This document shows, piece after piece, positions 30,133-38,441 of a stretch of 47,785 bases of DNA; position 1 is the stretch's first letter; each line of letters starts with the position of its first letter. The translations under genes were made by a program, and so were the position numbers. The notes under the pieces are model-generated. The model saw only the letters and a list, made by a program, of their open reading frames with translations. It was not told the origin of the DNA and did not search any database. The DNA comes from Pseudomonadota bacterium. GTDB taxonomy: Bacteria > Pseudomonadota > Gammaproteobacteria > Acidiferrobacterales > Acidiferrobacteraceae. The DNA lies in contig JAJYRD010000053.1 of the NCBI GenBank assembly GCA_021794275.1, positions 1 to 47,785 on the forward strand, given 5' to 3'.

Positions 30133-30161
30133 ATTAAGCCTTTCCCTACTAAATTTGTCAA
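30133..30161 (-). promoter_or_regulatory. cysE promoter with leaderless geometry
   Basis: On the minus strand, a consensus TTGACA (30156-30161), a 17-bp spacer and CTTAAT (30133-30138). Six nt separate the -10 box from the cysE ATG at 30126, so +1 falls on the start codon. Confidence 0.65.
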
Positions 30162-30165
30162 GTAT
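30141..30165 (-). promoter_or_regulatory. IscR type-1-like binding site at cysE
   Basis: A 25-bp stretch on the minus strand beginning ATACTTGACAAATTTAGT that matches the remembered type-1 consensus at 21 of 25 positions. It covers the cysE -35 box and spacer and overlaps the trmJ stop codon. Its arrangement relative to the promoter is the same as at iscR. Confidence 0.6.
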
Positions 30166-30907
30166 TATGCGGGTCCCTCGGACTTAACTTCCGGGGTGGA
30201 TGAGGCTTCTCGACGGCGTTCAATATGCCGCGCAGGATCTGGAGTTCATTATCGTCGGGAAGGGCGCGCCGAAAGAGCCGGGTTAGTCGGCGCATGAGCT
30301 TGCGGGGGTGCTTCTCGTTCAGAAAACCGATATCCGTGATGGTTTTCTCAAGGTGCCCGAGGAAGAGGTTGAAAGCCTCCTGCGAGGCTGGCCGGTGCTC
30401 AGGAGCCGCTGCCGGGCCGGCCTGGATGGCGCAGCGGATCTCGTAACAGAGGATCTGCACGGCCGCCGCCAGATTCAAGGATGCGAACAGCGGATCGACT
30501 GGGATCTGTACGAGGGTGTGGGCAAAGTCCACCTCCTCGTTCGTAAGGCCAGTGCGCTCCGCCCCGAAGAGCAGACCCACCGGGCCCAATTGAGCCTGCC
30601 CACAAAGGGTCGCGGCGGCCGCGCGGGCATCTTGGCGCGGCAGCGGGATGGTGCGATCGCGCGCGCTCGTGGCGGCCACGAACACGCACTCAGCGACTGC
30701 CGTTGGCACGTCTTCGACGATTTCGGCGGCCGCCAGGATATCATCGGCGCCGGCCGCCCGCGCCACCGCCTCCTCGGCCGGAAACCGCTGCGGCGCGACC
30801 AGGACGAGACGCTTCACGCCCATATTTTTCATGGCGCGCGCGCACGCGCCGATGTTGCCTGGGTGCTGGGGCCGCACCAGAATGATGCGAACATCGGGCA
30901 TATCCAT
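30158..30907 (-). CDS. trmJ: tRNA (cytidine/uridine-2'-O-)-methyltransferase TrmJ
   Basis: A SPOUT-family enzyme that methylates the ribose of residue 32 in tRNAs. The 249 residues show [20 protein letters not shown] at the N-terminus and the knot motifs [14 protein letters not shown] and [21 protein letters not shown] lies 4 nt before the ATG. It is divergent from suhB and upstream of cysE, as in many gammaproteobacteria. Confidence 0.96.
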   Translation of the reverse strand: MDMPDVRIILVRPQHPGNIGACARAMKNMGVKRLVLVAPQRFPAEEAVARAAGADDILAAAEIVEDVPTAVAECVFVAATSARDRTIPLPRQDARAAAATLCGQAQLGPVGLLFGAERTGLTNEEVDFAHTLVQIPVDPLFASLNLAAAVQILCYEIRCAIQAGPAAAPEHRPASQEAFNLFLGHLEKTITDIGFLNEKHPRKLMRRLTRLFRRALPDDNELQILRGILNAVEKPHPPRKLSPRDPHNT

Positions 30908-30965
30908 TGGTCCTTAATCACCTCGAGCTTTCCACGCGGCCCATGCCTGCGGACGACACAAGCCT

Positions 30966-30993
30966 TTTACACGTCCCCACGGCCGGCTACAAT
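30966..30993 (+). promoter_or_regulatory. suhB promoter
   Basis: TTTACA (30966-30971), a 16-bp spacer and TACAAT (30988-30993). This gives a short leader of about 17 nt containing GGGAG before the ATG at 31017. Confidence 0.6.
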
Positions 30994-31016
30994 GCTCGGC
31001 TTTTGCGGGAGCCATC

Positions 31017-31811
31017 ATGCACCCCATGTTGAACACGGCCATCAAGGCCGCCCGCCGCGCCGGGAGCGTCATCGTTCGGGCACTACCGGATGTCGACCGT
31101 CTGCGCGTCGAGACCAAGAGCCGCCATGACTTCGTCACGGAAGTGGATCGACGGGCCGAAGAACTCATCATCGACACCTTGAGGGGCGCCTATCCGGACC
31201 ACGGCATCCTCGCCGAAGAGAGCGGCGCGAGCGCTGGTAACGAGTGGGAGTGGGTCATTGATCCACTCGACGGCACGACCAATTTTCTGCACGGCTTCCC
31301 TCAATTTGCCGTATCCATCGCTTTACGCCGTCGGGGGCGCCTCGAGCAGGCGGTAGTCTTCGACCCCTTGCGCGACGAACTTTTCACGGCGACCCGCGGT
31401 GAGGGGGCGCAATTGAACGATCGCCGCATTCGGGTGAGCCGTGTGGCCGAGTTTGGCGGCGCCCTCCTCGGCACGGGCTTCCCCTTCCGGGAGAGCGACT
31501 CGCTGTCGCAGTGGGTGCGGCTCTTTGAGCGCGTGGCCTGTCGCACGAGCGGGGTCCGCCGCGCAGGCTCGGCGGCGCTCGATCTCGCTTATGTGGCGTG
31601 CGGTCGGCTGGACGGGTTCTGGGAGACTGGTTTGAAGCCCTGGGACATCGCTGCGGGGGCCCTCCTCGTGCGCGAGGCGGGTGGGATCGCAAGCGATCTT
31701 TTCACAGACGGCGACCCACTCGATAGTGGCAACATCCTGGCCGCCAACCCGCGCGTCTACGGCCACATGCGCGCTGCATTCGCCGACCCAGGCGCCGCCG
31801 ACACGGGCTAA
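31017..31811 (+). CDS. suhB: Inositol monophosphatase family protein SuhB
   Basis: A 264-residue Mg-dependent phosphatase with the family motifs ILAEESG, WVIDPLDGTTNFLHGFP and KPWDIAAGALLVREAGG, which contain the metal-binding acids. In gammaproteobacteria SuhB also binds NusA and joins rRNA antitermination complexes. It is divergent from trmJ and has its own promoter. Confidence 0.96.
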   Translation: MHPMLNTAIKAARRAGSVIVRALPDVDRLRVETKSRHDFVTEVDRRAEELIIDTLRGAYPDHGILAEESGASAGNEWEWVIDPLDGTTNFLHGFPQFAVSIALRRRGRLEQAVVFDPLRDELFTATRGEGAQLNDRRIRVSRVAEFGGALLGTGFPFRESDSLSQWVRLFERVACRTSGVRRAGSAALDLAYVACGRLDGFWETGLKPWDIAAGALLVREAGGIASDLFTDGDPLDSGNILAANPRVYGHMRAAFADPGAADTG

Positions 31812-31849
31812 AGGACCACCCTGCAGCGCGCCGCGAAAGCACCCGCTCT

Positions 31850-33223
31850 TTAAGGGGCTGCGCGCCGCGCCAGCACCGGCGGTGGGCCGACGGCGGTCGA
31901 GGGCGTCTTCGCGAGAGACTCGGGCGGCCTCACGGGCGCCGCTGCCCGCAAAGGAGAACCCGCCACTGAAGAAGCCGCGAAGGTTGCGCGGCGCGGTCCG
32001 ATACGTAAGATCGTTTCGGTCTGCGCCAAGCCAAGCAAGGCCACACCGATGGCGTATTCCCGAGGACGCAAACGCCTGAGCCAACGCACCGTCGCCGCCT
32101 GCCAGGAACCCGCTCCCGACGGGTCCTTGACCCCGATCCACGTCCCCGGCGCAGGCGGCGGACCATCAAGGTCGGTGCAGCTAAGCCACAGACCTGTACG
32201 GCCGGCATCCTGGATCGTCCAGGTCGTCACCCGCGGCAGTGCTAGGCCCAAGTCCCCCGTCTGCGGCGTGCGGGCGCCGCCCCAGGGGATATCAAGTTCG
32301 ACAAAACGATGTGCTGACGCGTCGCCTACCCGTAGCCTTTGGAGCGCCGCCAAGCCTTGGCAGACGAGCCGCTCACCGCCGATACGAACGCGCAACGATC
32401 GACGTCGCGGGCCCGGTCGCCAGGTTTCGCCCAGTATCGTGCAGAGCCGCAAGGCGAGATCAGGCAGCACGTTGGAGGCCAGTCGTGGCGGCAACGACCG
32501 ACGCGCCTTCAGGTCGTCACGCAGCCGCGTAAGCTCCGACAGCAACGAGGTCGTATCGAGAAACAGTTTGGAGTCGGCCCTCCCGGGCTCCGCGGGCTTG
32601 TCCGCCCCAGCAACGATGGCAAAACCCGAGGCATCGTTCAGGACCGCGCGCTCGCCGATCTCGGCGATGATACGCCACGCCGCGTCGACACCGCCGGCGG
32701 GAAGAGCATAGGGGTCCGACAGACCGAGTAGGACGATCCCGATGTAGAGCCGCTCCAGTTCGAGCGTAGGGTTCGCCACGGAGTCAAACAAGGCGTGGAG
32801 CCGGCGCCATAGGCCCGGTGGCGCGGGCACATAGGCCCGGTAGGCGGCGCGCAACACCTCTGCCAAGCTTCCCATCGCGCCCTCGACCGCCAAGAGCCGC
32901 CACTCGGCACCCAGTTCGGGCTCAAGCGCCATCTGGTAACCCTGGGCTATTTCGGAATGCACCGTCGTCGCGACTCTTGCCATGGGCCCCGCAAGGCCCG
33001 GACGAACGAACACCCCCGCCAAGTCGTTTGCCGAGCTTTCGTAATGTCGCAGAAGGGAGATACGAGTGACGGGATCGAGCAGAACCGTATTCAGGGCACG
33101 GACCGACTGCGCCAAAAGCGCGATCGCGCGCCCGGGTTCGGCGGTCGGCAGAGCTGCGATCCAGGCCATGAGACGCCGCTCCCGCCACGTTAATCGCCGT
33201 CGCTCGACCGCATCCATAGCCAT
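31850..33223 (-). CDS. PilZ-like domain protein, possible c-di-GMP effector
   Basis: A 457-residue cytoplasmic protein. The first 320 residues are helical, with LEPELGAEWRLLAVEGAMGS and a segment (AYVPAPPGLWRRLHALF) typical of a family of large proteobacterial proteins with a C-terminal PilZ fold. Residues about 325-420 have the beta-rich PilZ pattern, including SCTDLDGPPPAPGTWIGV and AATVRWLRRLRPREYAIGVALL. The classic RxxxR and D/NxSxxG c-di-GMP motifs are not clearly intact, so binding is uncertain. The start at 33223 is chosen for AAAGGA 5 nt upstream; the frame is open for 18 more codons. It converges on suhB. Confidence 0.75.
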   Translation of the reverse strand: MAMDAVERRRLTWRERRLMAWIAALPTAEPGRAIALLAQSVRALNTVLLDPVTRISLLRHYESSANDLAGVFVRPGLAGPMARVATTVHSEIAQGYQMALEPELGAEWRLLAVEGAMGSLAEVLRAAYRAYVPAPPGLWRRLHALFDSVANPTLELERLYIGIVLLGLSDPYALPAGGVDAAWRIIAEIGERAVLNDASGFAIVAGADKPAEPGRADSKLFLDTTSLLSELTRLRDDLKARRSLPPRLASNVLPDLALRLCTILGETWRPGPRRRSLRVRIGGERLVCQGLAALQRLRVGDASAHRFVELDIPWGGARTPQTGDLGLALPRVTTWTIQDAGRTGLWLSCTDLDGPPPAPGTWIGVKDPSGAGSWQAATVRWLRRLRPREYAIGVALLGLAQTETILRIGPRRATFAASSVAGSPLRAAAPVRPPESLAKTPSTAVGPPPVLARRAAP

Positions 33224-33339
33224 GATTCCTTTAAAGCAGACTCGCCCATAGTACCCACGGCCGAGGCCATATCGCAAGCATCCAGTTTCCTGGAACGGCG
33301 CCTTCGCCTAATATGGCGGCTTTTGGGAGGAAGCGCATT

Positions 33340-33663
33340 ATGGCCTACGTGGTCACCGAGAGCTGTATTCGATGCAAATACACCGACTGCGTGGAGGTCT
33401 GCCCTGTCGATTGCTTTCGCGAAGGCCCCAACTTTCTCGTCATCGATCCCGATGAGTGCATCGATTGCACCTTATGTGTCCCCGAGTGTCCGGTAGGGGC
33501 CATCTTCTCGGAGGATGAAGTCCCGGAAGATCAACGCGACTTCATCGCCATCAATGCCGAACTCGCCAAGGCATGGCCCGTCATTCTCGAAAAGAAGGAC
33601 GCCCTCCCCGACGCCGCGCAGTGGGACGAGGTCAAGGGCAAACGCGACCACCTCGAGAAATAG
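33340..33663 (+). CDS. fdxA: Seven-iron ferredoxin FdxA
   Basis: A 107-residue ferredoxin with a [3Fe-4S] set (C9, C17, C50) and a [4Fe-4S] set (C21, C40, C43, C46), as in Azotobacter FdI, and the usual C-terminal extension. The ATG at 33340 has GGGAGGA 9-10 nt upstream and gives the family N-terminus AYVVTESCI; a longer frame of nine codons is ignored. It is an electron carrier of low potential in the cytoplasm, partner unknown, and depends on the Isc system. Confidence 0.97.
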   Translation: MAYVVTESCIRCKYTDCVEVCPVDCFREGPNFLVIDPDECIDCTLCVPECPVGAIFSEDEVPEDQRDFIAINAELAKAWPVILEKKDALPDAAQWDEVKGKRDHLEK

Positions 33664-34179
33664 CGTCGCGCCGCGAAGGCCGCCGCCCTGGGGCCGGCGC
33701 CATGGTAGGGCTCGATGGCACGCCCCCGACCCTCGGTGCGCGCACGATCAGACCCGGGCCGCGCTCGTGCCAGTCGGCGCCCTTAGATGCAGTACGCGCG
33801 GGGCCACGTATGCCGGCACCTTTATCCGGAGGATTATTGCGCGCGCCGATCGAGTGGGAATTGGGGCGACCACCGGGGCGTGCCGCCGCCCTCGAAGGTA
33901 CCGACCGACCCAAACGCGAGCTACGCCAGACGGGTCGGGACCGCGGCGCCCGCAAACCCCGGGCCTCGTTTACCGTCACCATCCCGAGGGGGTCGCGCAC
34001 TGCCCGCCAAGGCATCAGGCCCGCGCCACGGCACGAACGACGCGCGGGCGCCCATGCCGGCCTTGCGTGACCGGGCGGGGCGGGCTCGCGGGGCTTTTTT
34101 TGAGGGGGGTATGGGCAGACCCCCAGGACTATTTACGGGCGGCGTCCTGTCACCGGGCCCACGCATGCGCTGACGCGCC
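33664..34179. other. 516-nt gap without a gene; holds the guaA 15-mer
   Basis: Very GC-rich, with overlapping Arg/Pro-rich frames on both strands that I take as noise. It contains an exact 15-nt copy of the guaA 3' end (33847-33861) and a run of seven T at about 34097. No RNA gene or terminator could be fitted with confidence. Confidence 0.55.
33847..33861 (+). repeat. Second copy of the guaA 3'-end 15-mer
   Basis: CGATCGAGTGGGAAT is identical to the end of guaA at 9607-9621 but on the opposite strand, 24 kb away, outside any gene. The flanks do not match, so it is not a duplicated guaA fragment of any length. Confidence 0.5.
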
Positions 34180-34668
34180 TTACGCGCCCTCCGCCGGGAC
34201 CGTTCGCAGGCCCTCGCCCCGGAGCGCTGCGATCAGGCGGTCCTCGAGCTCAATACGGGTGGCGAGGGCTTCGCCCAACAGGGACAGATCCGCATGGAGA
34301 TCGGCCTCGAAGGCCTCGTCCCGCAACTGGTCATACTTGTCGTTGAACCATATTGCGGTCTCCGTGCAGGCCTCTATGCGCCCGTAGATCTCGTCGGCCA
34401 AAGCCAGCACATCCTGCCGGCGTTCAGTGCCCTCCACGATGCGCCGATACAAAGAGAAGTGCGCCGCCGCCATGTAATCCACGAGGATCTGGCAGAAGGC
34501 CTGCAGAACGTCCGCCTGCGCCTTTCGATCGGCGAAGGGGCTGAGCCCCGCAACCCGGCAAAAGAGCACCAGCATGTCGCGACGCTCGGACAGCAAGTGT
34601 TGAATCATCTCGCGTCCGCTACCGCGCCGATCCGGAATTCTCGCTTCTGTCACCGTGGTCATCATCAT
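34180..34668 (-). CDS. rsd: Rsd/AlgQ-family anti-sigma-70 regulator
   Basis: A 162-residue helical protein aligning with Rsd/AlgQ: SERRDMLVLFCRVAGLSPF, FCQILVDYMAAAHFSLYRRI and LGEALATRIELEDRLI. Family knowledge: Rsd binds region 4 of the housekeeping sigma factor and favours alternative sigmas in slow growth. The start has GGGGAGG about 6 nt upstream and is followed by three successive Met codons. Single gene between fdxA and ffh. Confidence 0.88.
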   Translation of the reverse strand: MMMTTVTEARIPDRRGSGREMIQHLLSERRDMLVLFCRVAGLSPFADRKAQADVLQAFCQILVDYMAAAHFSLYRRIVEGTERRQDVLALADEIYGRIEACTETAIWFNDKYDQLRDEAFEADLHADLSLLGEALATRIELEDRLIAALRGEGLRTVPAEGA

Positions 34669-34761
34669 AGTCGCCCTCCCCGCCGTCCGCGCCTACGCGC
34701 AGGCCCCATAAATACCGCTCATGCCACTATAAGACGCGTCGCGCGGTGGGGCAAGTTCCTT

Positions 34762-36117
34762 CTAGAAAGGTAGACCCGGCATTTTCCCTTTCATGCCGGC
34801 CAGCATGCGCTTGAAGCCCCCCTTGCTCATCTGTTTCATGAGGCGCTGGGCCTGCGCGAACTGCTTCAAAAGCCGGTTGACCTCCGGCACACCCGTGCCG
34901 GAGCCTTGCGCGATGCGCCGCTTGCGGGAGCCGCGAATGGTGTCGGGAAACCGCCGCTCTTGCGGCGTCATCGAATTGATGATGGCGACAAGCCTGCGTG
35001 TATCATGGTTCTGCATCTGCTCGCGCGCGGCGCTTGGAATCTCGTTCATGCCCGGCAGCTTATCGAGCAGGCTCGCCACACCCCCCATGCGCTCCATCTG
35101 CAGCATCTGCTCGCGAAAATCCTCAAGATCAAAACCCTTGCCCTTTTTGAACTTTTCGGCCAGACGCTCCGCACTCTCGCGATCGACCTTACGTTCCGCT
35201 TCCTCGATCAAGGTGAGGACATCACCCATGCCGAGAATGCGTGACGCAAGGCGCTCGGGGTGGAAGGGTTCGAGACCGTCGGTCTTTTCACCCGTACCAA
35301 GAAATTTGATCGGCTTGCCGATTACGGCGCGCAGCGAAAGCGCCGCGCCACCGCGTGCATCGCCGTCGGTCTTCGTGAGGATCACGCCCGAAAGCGGCAA
35401 CGCTGCATCGAAGGCCCGCGCGGTGTTCACGGCGTCTTGACCTGTCATGCTGTCGACTACGAACAAAGTCTCTATGGGGCCGGTCGCGGCATGCAGCGCC
35501 CGCACCTCGCTCATCATCTCCTCGTCCACGTGCAGACGCCCGGCGGTATCGACGATAAGAACTTCTATCGCCTCGCGACGCGCCTGATCCAGGGCCCGGC
35601 GCGCGATCGCCTCGGGTCGTTCCTCGGGCGATGCCTTGTAGAATGCGACCCCAACCTCCTCGGCCAGGCGCTCGAGCTGCTCCATCGCCGCCGGGCGATA
35701 CACGTCCACGCTCACGAGCGCGACCTTCTTGCGCTCGCGCTCACGCAAAAGCCGGGCGAGCTTGGCGGCGCTCGTGGTCTTGCCAGAACCCTGGAGACCC
35801 GCGAGCAGGACCACCGCGGGGGGGCGCGTCGCGAGATTTAGGCGATCACAGGCGACACCCATGGTCTCAACGAGGGTGTCATAAACAACTTTGATGACCG
35901 CCTGACTCGGATTTAAAGTCGCCATCACCTCCTGGCCGAGCGCCCGCGTGCGTATCGTCTCTATGAGGGTCTTTGTGGTCGAGAGCGCGACATCGGCCTC
36001 CAGCAAGGCGACACGCACCTCGCGCAAGGTCTCGCCGATGTTCTTCTCGGTCAGCCGCGCCTCTCCACGCAGGGTGCGCAGCGCCCCCTGCAAGCGGTTA
36101 CTCAACGTTTCAAACAT
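34762..36117 (-). CDS. ffh: Signal recognition particle GTPase Ffh
   Basis: SRP54 homologue that targets nascent membrane proteins to FtsY and SecYEG. The 451 residues contain the N domain, the G domain with P-loop GLQGSGKTT (107-115), VDTAGRLHVD and TKTDGDARGG, and the methionine-rich M domain that binds 4.5S RNA, ending GKMPGLPF. AGGAGA lies 6 nt upstream of the ATG. Divergent from the CcsA-like gene. Confidence 0.98.
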   Translation of the reverse strand: MFETLSNRLQGALRTLRGEARLTEKNIGETLREVRVALLEADVALSTTKTLIETIRTRALGQEVMATLNPSQAVIKVVYDTLVETMGVACDRLNLATRPPAVVLLAGLQGSGKTTSAAKLARLLRERERKKVALVSVDVYRPAAMEQLERLAEEVGVAFYKASPEERPEAIARRALDQARREAIEVLIVDTAGRLHVDEEMMSEVRALHAATGPIETLFVVDSMTGQDAVNTARAFDAALPLSGVILTKTDGDARGGAALSLRAVIGKPIKFLGTGEKTDGLEPFHPERLASRILGMGDVLTLIEEAERKVDRESAERLAEKFKKGKGFDLEDFREQMLQMERMGGVASLLDKLPGMNEIPSAAREQMQNHDTRRLVAIINSMTPQERRFPDTIRGSRKRRIAQGSGTGVPEVNRLLKQFAQAQRLMKQMSKGGFKRMLAGMKGKMPGLPF

Positions 36118-36225
36118 TTCCGTCTCCTGTCATGCATCGCCCGCACGATCGGGTACTCGCCGAGCGCGGGCCTTCCCGCAGCCTCCCGGGTGTGACATCA
36201 TCGCGCCACGATACCAGTGCCGCCT

Positions 36226-37038
36226 ATGATACAACTCCTCTTACATGTCGTGGCCATCGGCCTCTACGCGATGTCCGCCGTTTATTACTGGCGGGTCCTC
36301 GATACGCTACCGGACGCCGGCAGCGACCAGAAGCGGGCGGCGGCGTTCGGGGCGCTTGCGGTCATCCTGCAAGGCGCCCTGCTGGTCGGGGACATCGACC
36401 ACGACGGCCATCTCACGCTCGGCGTGGGCACCATCCTGTCCCTGGACGCCTGGGCAATCACAGCCATCTTCCTCGTCGCATCGCTGCGCAAACCTATCGG
36501 AAGCCTGGGCGCCTTTATCATGCCAAGTACCGCGCTCGCCACGATAGCGCAGATCTTCCTGCCCGCCAGTAGCGAGAATACGCGCGTAAGCGACCCGTGG
36601 CTCGTCGCCCACATCGTCATCTCGATCCTGGCCTATAGCCTGCTCAGCATCGCGGTCGTCCAGGGTCTGGTCTTATGGGTCCAGGAAAGCCGCTTGCGGC
36701 GTCGCTATACGCGCCAGCCGCTGCGTGCCATCCCGCCCATGGAGACCATGGAGACACTCATGTTCGAGATGATCCAGGTCGGCTTTCTGCTGCTTACGCT
36801 GACGCTTATAAGCGGCTTCTTTTTCTCCGAGCAGCTCTTCGGGGACCCGCTGCCCTTCACTCACCACAGCATCCTGTCGCTGGTCGCTTGGCTCGCGTTC
36901 GCGATCCTGCTCATAGGCCGCCGCCAGTTTGGCTGGCGCGGCTTGAACGCGGTGCGTTGGACGATCGGTGGCTTCGTGCTGCTGGTCTTCGCCTACCTGA
37001 GCGCGGAATTCCTTTTCCGGCTGGTCCTGCCCGGTTAA
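36226..37038 (+). CDS. CcsA/YpjD-family cytochrome c assembly membrane protein
   Basis: A roughly 270-residue integral membrane protein with about eight transmembrane spans, of the CcsA/HemX/YpjD type. Family members handle haem for cytochrome c maturation or stabilise glutamyl-tRNA reductase (HemX). The position next to ffh and before a CorB-like gene matches ypjD of enterobacteria. Start is ATG at 36226 or GTG at 36217; neither has a ribosome binding site. A haem role would suit the cytochromes at the left end of the window. Confidence 0.88.
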   Translation: MIQLLLHVVAIGLYAMSAVYYWRVLDTLPDAGSDQKRAAAFGALAVILQGALLVGDIDHDGHLTLGVGTILSLDAWAITAIFLVASLRKPIGSLGAFIMPSTALATIAQIFLPASSENTRVSDPWLVAHIVISILAYSLLSIAVVQGLVLWVQESRLRRRYTRQPLRAIPPMETMETLMFEMIQVGFLLLTLTLISGFFFSEQLFGDPLPFTHHSILSLVAWLAFAILLIGRRQFGWRGLNAVRWTIGGFVLLVFAYLSAEFLFRLVLPG

Positions 37039-37144
37039 GACGCATCCCCGCAGCCCTCGGGGGCCCCGGCATCAGGCTGGTCTCGAAAAACATCGTAGCC
37101 TATGGTAGGGTCACACGTTTCACCCTCCGGAGCCGCCTCGACCC

Positions 37145-38437
37145 TTGGACCACGTCCGCCTCGTTACGCTGGCCGGCGTATTGCTGTTCTTGATTTTCCT
37201 CTCGGGGTTCTTCTCCGCGGCCGAAATCAGTCTCATGACGGTCAACCGCTACCGGCTCCGGCACTTGGCCGAGGCCGGTCACCGGGGGGCGCGTCTTGCG
37301 CGCCGGCTGCTGCGCCGTCCCGATCGAGTCTTGGGGGTCGTCCTGCTCGGCAACAACTTCGGGAATATCGCCGCTTCGTCGGTGGCGACCCTGATGGCCG
37401 TCAAACTCTACGGGGCCGGGGTTCTCGCGCTCGTCACGGGCTTGCTCACGCTCGTCATCCTGATCGTGTCCGAGGTCGCCCCAAAGACCCTTGCGGCGCT
37501 GTACCCCGAGCCGGTGGCCTTCGGATCGGCCTATGTGCTCACGCCACTTTTGCGCGTGGTGTACCCGCTCGTGGCCGCCGTGAACTTCATCGCCAACCAC
37601 CTGCTGCGTGCCTTTGGCGTGTCGGTGAAACCCAGGACTCCGGATCAGATGAGCGCGGAGGAACTGCGCGCAGTGGTCCTGGAGGCCGGAAGCCTCATCC
37701 CCACTTCCCACCGCGCAATGCTGCTAGCCATTCTCGATCTCGAGAAAAGCACGGTGGAAGACGTCATGGTGCCGCGCCGCGAAGTGGAGGGCCTCGATCT
37801 CGAGGCGGATTGGGACGAAATCGTGGAACTCCTCGGGCGCAGCCACTATACGAGACTGCCGGTGTTCCGGGGCAGCCTCGATAACGTCATAGGCATGCTG
37901 CATGTACGGCGCGCCCTGCATCTCGCGCTCGCCGGGCGACTGACCCGCGAGACCCTGGAGTCCGCGGTGCTGGAGCCCTACTACATTCCCCAGGGCACCC
38001 CTCTCGCCACCCAGCTCCTGAACTTCAAGACCATGCGCCGACATATCGGCCTGGTCGTCGACGAATACGGAGACCTCATGGGTCTCGTCACCCTGGAGGA
38101 GATACTGGAAGAGATCGTCGGCGAATTCACGACCCAAGCGCCGGGCACACCCGACGACATCTTCCCGCAGCCGGATGGCAGCTTCCTCATCAATGGCAGC
38201 ACCAATATCCGCGACATCAATCGCACGCTCGGTTGGCAGCTGCCCTTGAACGGTCCCAAGACCCTGAACGGCCTTATTACCGAATATCTCGAGGATATTC
38301 CGTCGCCGGGCACAAGCCTGCTCCTGAACGGCTATCTCGTAGACATCGTGCGTACGCGCGGGACCGCGATCCAGGTTGCCCGCCTGAAGGTCCACGCGGT
38401 AGCGCCGGTGCCCGAGCCTGACGACGGGGAGGACTGA
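37145..38437 (+). CDS. CorB/YfjD-type CNNM/CBS membrane protein
   Basis: A 430-residue protein: a DUF21/CNNM membrane domain of four spans (about 1-155), a CBS pair (about 190-310, with MVPRREVEGLD and VVDEYGDLMGLVTLEDI-like sequence) and a C-terminal CorC/HlyC domain (about 330-415). Relatives take part in Mg2+ or Co2+ transport. The start is TTG at 37145 with CCGGAG about 12 nt upstream. It converges on the MutS2-like gene with a 4-nt gap. Confidence 0.92.
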   Translation: MDHVRLVTLAGVLLFLIFLSGFFSAAEISLMTVNRYRLRHLAEAGHRGARLARRLLRRPDRVLGVVLLGNNFGNIAASSVATLMAVKLYGAGVLALVTGLLTLVILIVSEVAPKTLAALYPEPVAFGSAYVLTPLLRVVYPLVAAVNFIANHLLRAFGVSVKPRTPDQMSAEELRAVVLEAGSLIPTSHRAMLLAILDLEKSTVEDVMVPRREVEGLDLEADWDEIVELLGRSHYTRLPVFRGSLDNVIGMLHVRRALHLALAGRLTRETLESAVLEPYYIPQGTPLATQLLNFKTMRRHIGLVVDEYGDLMGLVTLEEILEEIVGEFTTQAPGTPDDIFPQPDGSFLINGSTNIRDINRTLGWQLPLNGPKTLNGLITEYLEDIPSPGTSLLLNGYLVDIVRTRGTAIQVARLKVHAVAPVPEPDDGED

Positions 38438-38441
38438 TCGT

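Noticed and set aside
33573..34070. A 165-codon plus-strand frame overlapping the fdxA end
   Set aside because: It is the shifted frame of fdxA continued into GC-rich intergenic sequence, with an Arg-rich composition typical of noise.
34070..34105. Run of seven T after a G-rich stretch, as a possible terminator
   Set aside because: The G-rich stretch has no complementary upstream arm, so no stem forms ahead of the T run.
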